Positions 1 to 10,709 of a stretch of 64,000 nucleotides of DNA are shown in pieces (the first letter of the stretch is position 1; each line of letters starts with the position of its first letter). Source of the DNA: Voacanga thouarsii (lineage: Eukaryota > Streptophyta > Magnoliopsida > Gentianales > Apocynaceae); assembly GCA_026120185.1 (NCBI GenBank), contig JANUWF010002285.1, positions 1,550,001 through 1,614,000 of the forward strand, in the 5' to 3' direction. Made by a program: the position numbers and the translations under genes. The notes under the pieces are model-generated. The model searched no databases. It was given only the letters and a program-made list of their open reading frames with translations, and was not told the DNA's origin.

Positions 1-2909
1 AGAGCATAGAATCCTTCCTTGATCAAACACCATAGCTAACCTCCTACCTTAAACAACTCCACAACTTCCTCCATTTAAATTTCAAAAAAAAATCTGATCA
101 CTCACTCTCCCATAAGCTGAAAACCAAAACTCCTATCCACCCCAAACCATTCGGCCAACAACCCTCCAGAAAATTGTGTGCCTTTTCTCTTATTCTCTCC
201 ATTTTTCACCAAGAACACCAAGAACACACACTAAACTTCTTCAAGCCTAAACCTACTCTAAACACTTCCAATCACTCTCAAATACTCCAAATCACTTTTA
301 TTTAATCCCTAAACTTCATTTCTAGGATTTATAACACGAAACCTCGTAAAACAAGAATTTTCAAACAGATCGAATTTATCCTTTTTCCTTGAAGGTCTCA
401 AGAACATCAACAAGGTAAATCAAGAACAACCTTCTTGTTCATCCTTTTTCCATTCAACTCTTAATATACTCTCCTAATTTTCTCTCTCTCTCTCTCTCTC
501 TCTTCCAACCGAAATGGTTGATCAACCATCAACCATGGCTGTTTTTCCGTTGGATCACTCAAGACTCTCCATCGCGTGTGGACCTTCTTTAGTCTTCATC
601 AAAGCAATCGACAATCAAGTAATTATTCTTAAATCCTTCTTTTATTTCTGAATTCATGTCTCTTAGATGATGATAGGAAGAATGGATATGAATAGGAGAT
701 TGGGGATATGTATGTGAAGGAAAGAGATGGAGTTAAGACATAAGGATTGATGTATATGACTAAGTTATATGGATTTTCTTTGGAATCAATGTATGCTCAT
801 CAAGCTTAATATAATTTATGGATGTTTGGAGCATGTTAGATATTATGACACCAAGGGTGATTAGGCTCTTATGTTTCTATTTTCCATTGAAGCCATTAAT
901 GATGATTCTGCCTAGCTGGAAATTAGCCTTGTGATAGTATGAGATAATTCAAGCATATGTTCGTAAATGGATTGGTTTATTATTTGATGCTGGAGAATGT
1001 GTTTATGAATCTTTTCTAGCAATAGGAAAATCATGGTGAAAAATTATTTTCTTGTTAAGTCTAAGTTATTTTTATTAACAAATTTTATTACTTTAGTTAG
1101 AATTACTAATATATTTTTCTCTATAAAATTCGAAACTCTAGGAAGATTTGGATTGGATTATTAATTAAAATATTAATCTTTTAATTATCAAAGAAATAAA
1201 ATCTTTTATTGAAAATAATATATATAAGAATAAATAAATTTTTTATATAAATAATAATAATAAATAAAATATTAGAATTAAATAATGGCCTTGTAGGCCC
1301 TAGTTAAAACTTTTACCTATATTCCTAAATATTATTTATATTAAAATCTATTTGTTATTTATCAATTAAAAATTTAATATAATTCATTTATTATTAATTT
1401 TAATTATTACTAATTATTTATTATCTATTAAAAAAGTTAATTAAAAATTTATTTGTAATTTATTATTTAATTACAATAAAGCTATTTTTTTTAAATTACC
1501 ATTTATTAATATTATCTAGTGCTTGGTATTATTCAATATTCAAACCTTAGTTTATTTATTAATAATAACACTCAAGAATTATTATTTGAGTCTATAATTT
1601 ATTAGCAATTATTTTAGAAACCCTAGTTATTTTAACTTATCAAACTAGACTTATTTTATACAATTCTTTATCATCTAGCTTTAAAGCTTAGAACATTAGG
1701 GTTAGGATTATTTGTGTAAGTGAATATAGCTTGAGTGTAACCTTATGTCTTGTGGTTACTCCAGGCGGGGTTAGGTCAGCCTTGGAAGACTTTTGAATTT
1801 GAGCAAGCAAAGGATCAGGAAAGCTCCTACATAAAACTTGTTTGTTGTAAAAGGTTACTATGACAAGCTAACCTCAAAGTTTGTGAACACTGATTTGGTA
1901 AAGGCAATTAAGGACTGTTTTTCTACTTGTTTCAGTCAAACCAATTATTTGAAAATCAACAGGCAGTTTTACTCAAAACACTAAACTGTTTCTAAAACCA
2001 ATTTTGGCAAGGACTTTGGAAACCCTTAATTGCCATTTTCAAGTAAAGCTATGTTTTACTAGTTTTCTCCCAAGTGGGACAATTATCGTCGAGTACTCAA
2101 TAAGGGTAGGCTAGTAGTACTAGTTTTGAAGAGCAAGAGTGAGTCTTCTGGCAGGAGGCCGCCTCTAGAAGGTAAAACTCAACTTAGAGAAACGTCAGTA
2201 CTACTTAGTCATGCCAGTCCGAGCTAACAGTTTGTATTTCAGTCAAGTGACTGTGTTTTACCGGAATGGACACCCGGTTGTTGTTTGGGTATAGAAAAGG
2301 AGGAGTGTCTTGCCCGGTAGGTCGATCACCTACCTTTTGTCAGTCTGCACAAAGTGTTGGCATTCTGATCGGCAGTATGCACAAAGTGTGGCATATTGAC
2401 CATCCGGTTATGGGGCCCAACGTGTGGTAACCCATAATCCTTTCTTTTGAGTGGTTGATCTTATAAATTATGTATGGCTGGAAAAGCCGAAAACACCACT
2501 CTTGTTTTTTACTAATATTTATTGCTTGCCAATATTTCTCTTATAAAGGTTTCACATTTTGTATCCACGAACTATTTTCACTAAACACCCAAAGCACATA
2601 CGGACTTACTGAGATTTTTATCTCATCACCTTTTTTGCCATGTTTTCAGGTCGATCCTGTTGTGGAGATGAACAGCTAGATTTGTTGCCTATGTTTTGAA
2701 GACTTTGTGTTATTTTTCTTATGTGTTGTTTTGAGAGATGGTAGCGAACAATCTATTTTGGATTTGTTCATGTATTTTGGGTTGTAATAAGCTAAATCTT
2801 AAAGTATTACTTTTATTTTCTTTTGTGTGACCTAGTTATAAAGACCCCTTGTCCTTTGGACGGGGCGACATCCCCAGCCTTGTCGAGCCTAGGCAGTGGA
2901 GTGTTACAA
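1..2909 (+). mobile_element. 3' part of a long gypsy-type LTR (family H)
   Basis: This stretch aligns, in opposite orientation, with the TSD-flanked element at 28521-32763. Shared landmarks include the TC/GA microsatellite next to CCAACCGAAATGGTTG, the 'caagaacaccaagaacacac' block near 215 and the 'gacccc ttgtcctttggac' block near 2845. It ends in GTGTTACA at 2909, the complement of the TGTAACACC start at 28521, so 2909 is taken as the right terminus. The left end lies outside the window. No coding frame is supported; the short ORF near 2470-2679 is inside the LTR and has no recognisable domain. Whether this is the 5' LTR of the gypsy relic that follows is unclear, because I see no tRNA-complementary PBS after 2909. 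Confidence 0.75.
481..503. repeat. (TC)n microsatellite
   Basis: This is a run of about 11 TC units inside the H-type LTR. The other H copy has a longer (GA)n tract at the homologous place (30818-30857), so the array has changed length since the copies separated. Confidence 0.95.
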
Positions 2910-3102
2910 AGTACCTAGCCCAAGGATGAGGGATGGTGATTCCCATACTCCTCCGTTAAATGCCCAATAAGGAGAAAAGTGGGATAAGCACTTTATTGGG
3001 GTATTTCAACAAGCTCTTATGAGAGGTGGAAAACATGGGTTGAGAGGAGAATGAGGTAGGAGCCAAGGAAGGAATGGTGGGAACAACTTAAGAGGGTTAG
3101 AA

Positions 3103-4047
3103 AGAGAGTTTGAGAGAATTGATGAATGGTATGAGAGGGAACGAGTTGAAGCCTTTGGGGAACATCATCGAGTATGGGGTAATAGAGGAGGTAGGAGAGA
3201 AGGAAATGATAAAGAGAAGGAGTTGAATCACATCAAATTGAAAATGCCCACATTCTACGGCAAGAATTACCCTAAAGCATATTTTAAGATGGAAAGCAAG
3301 ATGGAGATATTCCTAGAAAGTCATACCTATAGTGAGAGGTCAAAAGTGAGGTTGGCTATTTTAGAATTTTCGGAGTATGCCTTGGTATGATGGGAGCAAG
3401 TTAGTGCTCAAAGGAGACAAATGGAAGTAGAAATCGTGGCTAGTTGGAATTTGTTAAAAGACATGATGAGGGCAAGGTTTATACTACACCATTACTACAA
3501 TGATCTTTACCAATGGCTCCAATCACTTAAGTAAGGGAACAAGAGTGTGGAAGATTACCATAAAGAGATGAAAGTAATGTTGCTGAGAGCTCAAATCAAT
3601 GAGGATCCTAGAGTAACAAGAGCAAGGTTCTTAGGAGGATTAAATAGGAAAATTGCTAATTTGGTAGAATTGCATCCCTATGATCAATTAGAGGATATGG
3701 TACATGCCACTATGAAGATTGAAAGACAATTAAAGAGGAGGGCATTTATTAGACCACCACTTCTAAACCCAGCATTACTAGCAAGGTACCAACTAAGAAG
3801 GATGAAGCTCCTAAGCCATTCCAAAGGGATTTCAACAAACCTAAAGGTTGGAAACCTAGGGAGGATTGGAAACCTAGGGAAGGATGGAACAAGGACAAGG
3901 GAAAAGCCATGGAGAGGCCGCAAAGGAATAGGGATATCAAGTGTCAAGTGCCTTGGATATGGAGATACCTCCCATGAGTGTCCAAGTAAGAGAACGATGT
4001 ATACTAATCCATATGGTGACATTTCTATCGACAAGGAAGAAGAATGA
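3103..4047 (+). pseudogene. Ty3/gypsy gag relic
   Basis: Gag forms the virus-like particle that packages element RNA. One frame from about 3103 reads a retrotransposon-gag domain: KMPTFYGKNYPKAYFKME, then YHKEM and ARFLGGLNRKIANLVEL, followed by a basic region and a zinc-knuckle remnant. Two in-frame stops break it. One replaces the second Trp of the usual LVWWEQ (TGG to TGA, about 3388) and one lies before GNKSVEDYHKEM (TAA, about 3531). The knuckle keeps KC-x-GYG and EC but has Ser for the first Cys and Asp for the His, so it should not bind zinc. The piece after the second stop (166 codons from 3547) is open. The family assignment is firm and the exact start is not known. Confidence 0.8.
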
Positions 4048-4185
4048 GAAAGGTACTAAGGATACCAAGAGGGAAAAAAGGATGAGGAAAGTGATGAAGG
4101 GGAAGTTGTTGGTCAACAATACTCTTTGGTGGGGGTCACAAGAAGGTTATTAAATTCACAAGCCATTGAGGATTAAGATCACCAA

Positions 4186-4590
4186 CAAAGAGAGAACATC
4201 TTCTACACTAGGTGTCTAATCAACAAGACCCCTTGTAGTGTCATTGTGGATAGTGGGAGTTGCACTAACGCGATTAGTGCAAACTTGGTTGAAGAATTAG
4301 ACATGAAGTGGATAAAACACTATAAGCCCTATAAATTGCAATGGTTGAATGATAGTGGGGAAATAAGAGTAAACAAACAAGTTTTGGTATCTTTTGAGAT
4401 GGGAAAGTATAAGGATGATGTGCTATGTGATGTGGTATCCATACAAGTGGGTCACTTGCTCCTAGGGAGACCTTGGCAATACGATAGACATGTAAAGCAT
4501 GATGAGAGGAAGAATACTCATTCCCTGCTCAAGGAGGGAACTAAGTTTACCCTTATCCCCATGGCCCCTAATGAGGTGAACAAAGATTAA
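4186..4590 (+). pseudogene. Ty3/gypsy aspartic protease domain
   Basis: The frame reads FYTRCLINKTPCSVIVDSGS, the typical entry to the gypsy protease with the catalytic D-S-G triplet, then NAISANLVEEL and the C-terminal LLLGRPWQYDR motif. In an intact element this domain cleaves the Gag-Pol polyprotein. It is in the same frame as gag, but a stop and noncoding-like sequence (4048-4185) separate them, so a Gag-Pol fusion is no longer made. Downstream, 4591-4740 encodes a Lys/Glu-rich linker that ends at a stop before RT would begin. Confidence 0.75.
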
Positions 4591-4855
4591 AGAATCATGA
4601 AGGAGGGAGAAAAGAAGAAGGGAGCACAAGATGTCAAACAAAAACAAGAAGTTGAGAGGAAAGAACAAGAGAGGAAAGAAAAAGAGTTTAGAGAGAGGAT
4701 GGGCAAACAAACACCTTTGACAATTAAGGATAGGAGTAAGTAAGGACAAGAGAGGGGAAGCAAAAGAAGAGTGAATTTTTTTGCAAAATAAAGTGAGGTC
4801 ATAGAGGCTATAGATGCTAAAGAACCGATTATTCTTCTTTTATGCAAAAGGTTCT

Positions 4856-5437
4856 TATGTTTCTATTAATGTTTTTTCATTGTCTTTGCCTAATAAAATT
4901 GCAGCTATTCCTCAAGAATTTGAAGTTGTTTTTGCAAAGGAGGTAGTTAACTGAACACTAACCCAAGTCTTACGGGCCATAATCGAGAAGAACTTGAACA
5001 ATTGGGAGGCATGCTTGCCACATATTGAGTTTGTTTACAAAAGGGCTTTTCACCCTACCACTTCTTATTCTCTTTTTGAAATTGAGTACGGTTTTAACTC
5101 TCTAACTCTTTTAGAATTGTTTCCCTTGCCTATGGGTGAACGAGAGAACCTTGATGGAGCTAAGAAGACGGCAATGGTGAAAGCATTCCTTGTAGATGAT
5201 GGCAATAATTCGGAGATGAATCCTTTTCAAGGAGGAGGAGATGATGAGACTCTGCTTCATCATGGAGGTCAAGATCAAGGAGGGGGAGGCGTGACCATAC
5301 AAGAACTCAATTTAACAACAAAGACGGTCGAAACTCGACTAAAAAAGAGGCCTCCAAAGGACGGCCGGCGTCGCCCCAAGCAACAGAACCGGCGCCAGCT
5401 CCATTCTACCCAACAACGGCCTTATTCTACCTTTTGA
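4856..5437 (+). pseudogene. Pol remnant: RT leader joined to integrase C-terminal part
   Basis: The frame first reads LPNKIAAIPQEFEVVFAKEV, which resembles the segment just before RT in chromoviruses. At about 4944 it passes directly into N-stop-TLTQVLRAIIEKNL and ACLPHIEFVYKRAFHP, the region after the integrase catalytic core. The stop is TGA where related elements have Arg, as expected from CGA to TGA. After GAKKTAMVK the frame jumps again to a tail resembling the pol C-terminus (NPFQGGGDDE), so the GPY/F-like region is also deleted. The final segment to 5437 runs into the GC-rich repeat and is probably not original protein sequence. Confidence 0.7.
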
Positions 5438-5525
5438 CCACCTAAAGATAGATCACAATCGGTGCCAGCTGTGGAGTCCAAGCTGGTATCGGCTCCCCCC
5501 TGGGCAGCCGACGACTGCCCCGCGT
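5370..5525 (+). repeat. GC-rich degenerate direct repeats ending the gypsy element
   Basis: Two GC-rich modules stand out from AT-rich surroundings: ACCGGCGCCAGCTCCATTCT (near 5390) and CGGTGCCAGCTGTGGAGTCC (near 5460), followed by GGTATCGGCTCCCCCCTGGG. Similar modules occur in unrelated elements at 13529-13680, 17820-18050, 20900-20980, 43605-43840 and 59585-59780. Confidence 0.6.
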
Positions 5526-6060
5526 TTTTAATGTTTTCTCTGATTTTCTTCAATTTTAATTGCTTGTAAAGACTTATTATGACCTTAAACTGTAATAGAA
5601 CCTCAGGGATTATTTAGCTAGGGTTAGGATAGTACAAATAGCACCTTTAGTGATTTGACAACAGAATTCATAGACTTTAATTCAAATTTGAGAGAGAATC
5701 TTGAAAGACCCTAACCTCCTTGTTCATCTTGTTCAAGACCATACTTAAATGTTAGTCCTCCTTATGAATGAGTCTATAAAAACTTTTGGATAATCTGATG
5801 TGATTTCTTTAAATGGGTCTTAGTTGCTTTGTTCTCCTAAGGTTCGTTTGAATTCCATTATTTGGGTGTCTATTTTCTCTATTCTATTTGTTCTTGTTTG
5901 CCTTTGTTATTTCAAGGATATTGGGGTGAGATTATAATAGAACATTCTACTCTACTTAAGGGTATTTGAAGTTTAGTTCTTCAAGGGTTTCATAGAGGGT
6001 AGATTGTTATTTCACTTTCTCCTCTTTGTCTCTAGAAGAATCTCTGCTTTGGTCCCTTTG
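5526..6060 (+). other. Noncoding LTR-like tail of the gypsy relic
   Basis: No coding frame is visible. The sequence is AT-rich and has the look of gypsy LTR/leader DNA, for example the stretch from TAGCTAGGGTTAGGATAG near 5617 to the CT-rich end near 6050. No second copy occurs in the window, so its limits cannot be set. Confidence 0.4.
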
Positions 6061-7601
6061 AGTTGAGCTGAACACATAGCCAACCAAAACACCCACATCA
6101 CCAAGAAAAGCCACACAAGATTCGTATCGTTGTGATGCCTTGAGTAGAAATTTTAAGATGTTAAATGACATGTGTAGGTCTTACAATGAGGTTATTAATT
6201 CTCAAAAAGAATTAATTCACTTATTGCGAAAACAACATAAGCTGTACCTGGCATAATTTCTTCAAAAAATGAAGATATTGTGTGACAAACAGCTCTGCTA
6301 GAAGAATTTCAAAACTAAGAGCCAGAAGTTGCTTTTTATTCTAGAAAAAATCTAAGAAAAAAATTTTGAAAAATTTACTTTTTTAGAAGAATGGCTTAGA
6401 ACTGTGATAGAACCCCATCTAACCCTTGATCCTATATATTGTAAACATCATACAAAGAGTGTAAGCTTGATACATGTAAAATTTGTCAACCTAATTGTGT
6501 AGTGTACACTTTTGATTTTATCACTTATGGATGCCAATTAGATTATTTAATATTAATAGCTAATATCAACTTAGCATATTTTAGAAATTTTGAGTTAACA
6601 CTCCAAAATGGAGAAGTGTTTCTTGTCATAGTATAGACTCTTTAACCTATGATGCCTCAATTAGATTAACTTTATGTCCCTGGAACAAACAGATATTGTT
6701 CGAAGATAGTTGGCACTTGCAATTTTGAAAGAATTCGAAATGGCATGACATATTGTAAAAGTAGAAATTAGCTCAGCTCTACCAGAACGGGATGACCTTG
6801 AAATTATTCCTACAATCCATCGTATCTGGATCACTTTAACAAGTGATTTACCAATTAATGCCAAATCTGGATTTATTAGAAATAAAATTTGCTCCAAAAG
6901 TATTACAAGATGACTTAGACATTGGAGACTAAAAACTCTTGCCTTTAAGCATGACAAAATTATGAAGAAAGGGCAGAGATTTCATGTGTTTGTGAAAAAT
7001 CAAATTCAATATATATATATATGTGCAATGTCAATATTTGTTTGCCGAAGTAGAATTTGAAACCAAGACAAATTTCTAGATATTTGGTAGTATTATCTTT
7101 ATCTTTATGAAAAGAAACTATAGGAAGAAGAAGAAGGATCTAGAACAGAAATCCATGATCTCGAATCTGATAAAGATATGCTAGGAGGCTAAGCATAAAG
7201 ATATTTTCAAGGACAAAAGACTACAAGATTCATTGCAACATTTGCATGCCTCGAAATGACTAAGCACCAAGGACAACTGCAAGGATACTACAAGGACAAA
7301 AGCCTACAAAATTAGTTTTATTTTTCTTTTGAGCGGTTAACTCTATGCATGCATCGGTGTATACCTATAATCATAGTATAGCATAGATTTCCTTCAGTAT
7401 AAAAAGCATGAGACTTAGAGACTTGTTGAGAACCATGCTAACAAGAATGCAAGAATGTCATAGAATACAAAACCCCAAAAACACTCAGATAGAAATTATT
7501 ACTCTTTTAGTAAGCAACCCTCACTATTGTAAATAAAATTTCTCTTTGAAAATATTTATTCTAGTAGCTAGGGAGTCCCAGGTGCAGTTAGTTGAGATAC
7601 T
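6061..7601. other. Unidentified decayed sequence, possibly retroelement-derived
   Basis: I do not recognise this stretch. One + frame around 6663-7030 stays mostly open, with stops breaking an otherwise protein-like reading (for example ALPERDDLEIIPTIHRIW), so it may be an old coding region. Downstream lie a TATA-like TATAAAAAG near 7401 and an AATAAA near 7533. That spacing suits a retroelement promoter plus polyadenylation region, either an LTR or a pararetrovirus-like relic. No PBS, protease, RT or zinc knuckle was found, so no family is claimed. A short AT run sits at 7009-7021. The right edge is the start of LTR A1. Confidence 0.3.
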
Positions 7602-9332
7602 TGTTAGTGTTGTACCTTAGAGGCAATCACTTGTACATTGTATATGACACATTTTATTTTAATAAAAGGCATTATTTATCTTACAGTTTTTGTTGTTTAC
7701 TTTAAGTAATATAACTGTTCGATAAAGTCTCTAGTACAACACTATGTTAAGAAAATCATGATATGAGATTCCTTCTACACTATATAATGTTAGTACTTAA
7801 ATAGTCCCTAGTCGTAGTATTAATGAGACAGGACATCATTAATGTGTTAAGACTAGCATGTGTTAGACTTCCTGGTTTGATCAGGCGGTGGTTCTCATAT
7901 CCGTGAGTATTGAGATACTCAAAGTTAACACATAGATGCTTATTAATAGAACAAGTTCATTGGATAACTTAGAAATAAGATAATAACATAGATAACTATT
8001 TAGTGCCAGTGATATAATCTCAATATGGCAAACGTGCAAGTATCCTTAGATTTGAAATCTCCAAGGTACTTTGTTTGCAAAGCATTGTGCTTTGATTCCA
8101 ATCTCTGGAGCTAGATTGAGGGCTGCCTATAGGGTGGATATTAGGTACATTGTGAGGTAAACGAAAGTAGTTAAAAGGGTCAATAAAGGATTCACAACTC
8201 CTAATAGTAGGGGCTAATATCTTATGGCCACTTGTAGGAATTACTACTTGAGAAATCCTTGGCCAAGGCGACAATGTATTGGAAACAGTTTCAATTGATA
8301 CACATCTAAAGTAGTGGGTTCCTGGTACAAGTACTTTTATATTCGGACTAGAATTAATATATATTCTGAAGGGAGTTGGCACTAATTCCGTACTCCAAAC
8401 CGAATGAGATATTGTATGATGAAAGGAGTTAATTGCACTGTAGTTTGTTATTGAAGGGTTCATGTCAAGACAATTGACTTCCTGGACATTTGGGTGGTCA
8501 TGATGTATTGCTAGATACCGCTCATGTTTTGGGAATATAGGTTTATTAATTGTTGAATTAATAAACCAATCCTGATTAGAATCAATATGATTAATTCTAA
8601 TTAATTATGGATTATTAATCTCAAAGGCGTTTAGATTAATTCATATTCGCTACCAATTGACTAGGAAACCTAATAGGTCACATACAATAGATGATTATAT
8701 ACTCAAGATGTTAAATGATAACATAGTAGGGTTAATTGCGAGAAAGAGAAGTTGTTGTGGCCAACTATAATTAGTTATAATTTATGGTCCAAATTGTAAC
8801 TGTGAGAACTTGATATTTCCAATTACAATTAGGGAATTCTAACTATTTTAGAATTCTTAGATGGAGGATTTTTCAGTAGGATTTTCATGTTATATAGGAT
8901 CTACACACGTAACCCTAGCATATGTGTAAGACACGAAACAACTCCAACCCTAGCAACACACGATCTCTCCCTCTTCTCTCTCTCGTTGTTCTTGAAGCAA
9001 AGCCTTAGCCGCCACTTTGGTTTATGCTAGCACATAAACATCTTAGTGCTTGAGAGCGATCCTCCGTGTGGATTTTTGTTAGAGATAATCACACACTGTG
9101 ATTATAGTGGCTGGACGTTCAACTCTCGTGGTGTTTGATCAAGAGGATTGCTGGATCGCGCCTCGACTTGAAGAAGAAAAAATTTTGTTTTCCACACGAT
9201 CAAAAAAGGTAAAAAGCTGTTACCTTTGTTCTCTTTATGTCTTGTTTTCCACACATATGTGGTTCCTGAGATGGTATCTCGTTTTTATTTTCCGTTGCAC
9301 CATATATGATATGCATGAGATACCTAATAGCA
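7602..9332 (+). mobile_element. Copia LTR, copy A1
   Basis: This is one of four copies of a roughly 1.74 kb LTR; the others are 14104-15816, 24534-26277 and 35731-37471. It starts TGTTAGTGTTGTACC. An AATAAA lies about 70 bases in. It ends in a segment reading GAGATACCTAATA where A4 has GAGATACCCAACA. The flanks atact and ccagg do not match and the sequence on the two sides belongs to different things, so this is not a simple solo LTR: one side was lost or rearranged. It cuts off the 5' part of LTR E on its right. Confidence 0.85.
8020..8463 (-). CDS. Antisense ORF within LTR A1 (147 codons), unknown
   Basis: On the strand opposite to LTR transcription there is an open frame starting MNPSITNYSAINSFHHTISH and ending LRILARLPY. 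It shows no signal peptide, membrane segment or known domain. The same frame is open in A2 (14949-15386) and is broken only by single nonsense changes in A3 and A4. A1 and A4 carry two extra codons (YI-type) relative to A2 and A3, a 6-base in-frame difference. It may be a chance open frame in a conserved LTR, so protein-coding status is unproven. Confidence 0.25.
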   Translation of the reverse strand: MNPSITNYSAINSFHHTISHSVWSTELVPTPFRIYINSSPNIKVLVPGTHYFRCVSIETVSNTLSPWPRISQVVIPTSGHKILAPTIRSCESFIDPFNYFRLPHNVPNIHPIGSPQSSSRDWNQSTMLCKQSTLEISNLRILARLPY

Positions 9333-10506
9333 CCAGGTGCCAGGTCCACTCTAGAAGAATAGAGGAAAATAAAGCAATGTCCAGGGGCCAACTAGAATGT
9401 ACCTGGCACCCGATCTATAAGGGACAATTTTTGTGCACGAATTTGGTATCTTCCAAAGGATTATGGTATTTTTCGAATTCTAATGGGCCAAGACTTCTCA
9501 AGCCACAAATTTTAGTATCCAGGGAGATTATAAAGACAAGAAAAATAAAAGGAAAAGTAGTGAATCCACGGATTAAATTTCCAATCACTCTAAAGAAGGT
9601 GAGATTCTTTATTCAACGAGTATTATTTAAGGAGGTTCCCAAAGAGAAGAAGATGGGCTTATCTATGAGTTCTTTCTTTTACCTTTGTTTTCTTTTTCTA
9701 GATTGATGATGTAATTAATGTTTTTATTTTAATTTGACATTGTTTTGGGGGTTCATGATTTCTTGAATTAATTTAGACATTTTGATCAATTAATTATTTA
9801 TCTTGGGATTTGATCATTTGTTTTTATTACGAAGTTGGTTGGTTGATTCTTGTTATTAACTTGCTTAAAAAAAGGGGTTGACAATGACTTCAATTAATTA
9901 ATTTCATATTTGTTATCTCTTAACTTTCTTGAAAAAAGTGGTTCATTGTTAAGACATTGAGTATTCAAAGGTTAGTTTATGATTGCTAGAATTTGGATTT
10001 ATTGACTAATTTCATGTTTTAAATCACCTAGAATATAGGGGTTTGTATGAGGATTGATTTTAATGCATCTTTTGGGTAAATTGGTTGAGACAAAATATGT
10101 TCACTAATTTAACTAGAAGATAATGATTTAAAGGATTACAAATGAAGTGGGTCTATTTTAACTCCTTCATGAGACCAAGATGATAATTAATTGTGATTTT
10201 TGCTAAATTATTCGCTGTCATATTTTCAAAAGTATTTGTCCAAATTGCATATTTCTACATCATTGAGTTGTTTATATTTTTCTTTTTTATTATTTTATTA
10301 CTTTTTTAGGTTGGTTAGACAATGAATGAAAAGTGATTAGTGTGTACTTGTTCATTTGAAGATCGATACTCGTTAATTCCCTATACTATACTTGCGATGA
10401 ATATACTTGCTCGTATGTGTATTTTGGGATTAATGTTTTAATTAAAACTTGGCTAAGAGATGAATTTAAATTTAATGATTTTTATGCAGCCAAAATTTAC
10501 GCATCA
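9333..10506 (+). mobile_element. 5'-truncated LTR of Tat/Athila-like gypsy element E
   Basis: The segment aligns with the second part of the element D LTRs (17648-19119 and 43430-44946). Shared landmarks are the GC-rich caccaggtgccaggtcc modules, the 'ttgatcaattaattatttatcttggg' AT-rich stretch, 'tactcgttaattcc' near 10370 and the end AATTTACGCATCA. The first several hundred bases, which should begin TGATAGGGGCTAAA, are missing, and copia LTR A1 lies in their place. It is followed at 10509 by a PBS, so this was the 5' LTR. An open frame here (to 9706) that begins in LTR A1 is a chance fusion. Confidence 0.75.
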
Positions 10507-10709
10507 AGTTTTTGGTGCCATTGTCGAGGAACAACATCATGAAAGCTTGGATTTTGTTGATTTAACCATGTTTATATGTAACTAAGTGCCATATCTTGTT
10601 GTATGTATACATGTACCTTAACTACTAAATGCATTTACTATTGTACTATGTGACACTAACAAGGTACCATATGCAGGTAACATAGCTAATTGGAATATGG
10701 GACGGTATC
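10507..10709 (+). other. PBS and short leader of element E
   Basis: TTTTTGGTGCCATTGTCGAG begins at 10509, a degenerate form of the TTTTTGGCGCCGTTGCC-type PBS typical of Tat/Athila gypsy elements. About 180 bases of leader follow, resembling 19144-19330 of element D. Gag of E is missing: the next E sequence is the pre-protease region at 15817, so the block between replaced or removed it. Confidence 0.75.

Larger units (their letters stand above)
2910..6060 (+). mobile_element. Internally deleted Ty3/gypsy element (chromovirus-like)
   Basis: The order is gag (about 3103-4047), protease (about 4186-4590), a lysine/glutamate-rich spacer, a few residues of the RT leader, then the C-terminal part of integrase joined to a short tail ending at 5437. 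RT, RNase H and the integrase catalytic core are absent, so about 2-2.5 kb has been lost by comparison with a normal element of this type. The 3' noncoding part (5438-6060) has GC-rich direct repeats and LTR-like sequence. The element cannot move by itself. The right boundary is approximate because no matching LTR pair is visible. Confidence 0.7.

Noticed and set aside
6661..6957. 98-codon reverse-strand frame
   Set aside because: The more protein-like reading is on the forward strand; the reverse frame shows no domain.
9098..9706. 202-codon forward frame
   Set aside because: It begins in LTR A1 and runs into LTR E; it crosses a junction of two elements and has no domain.
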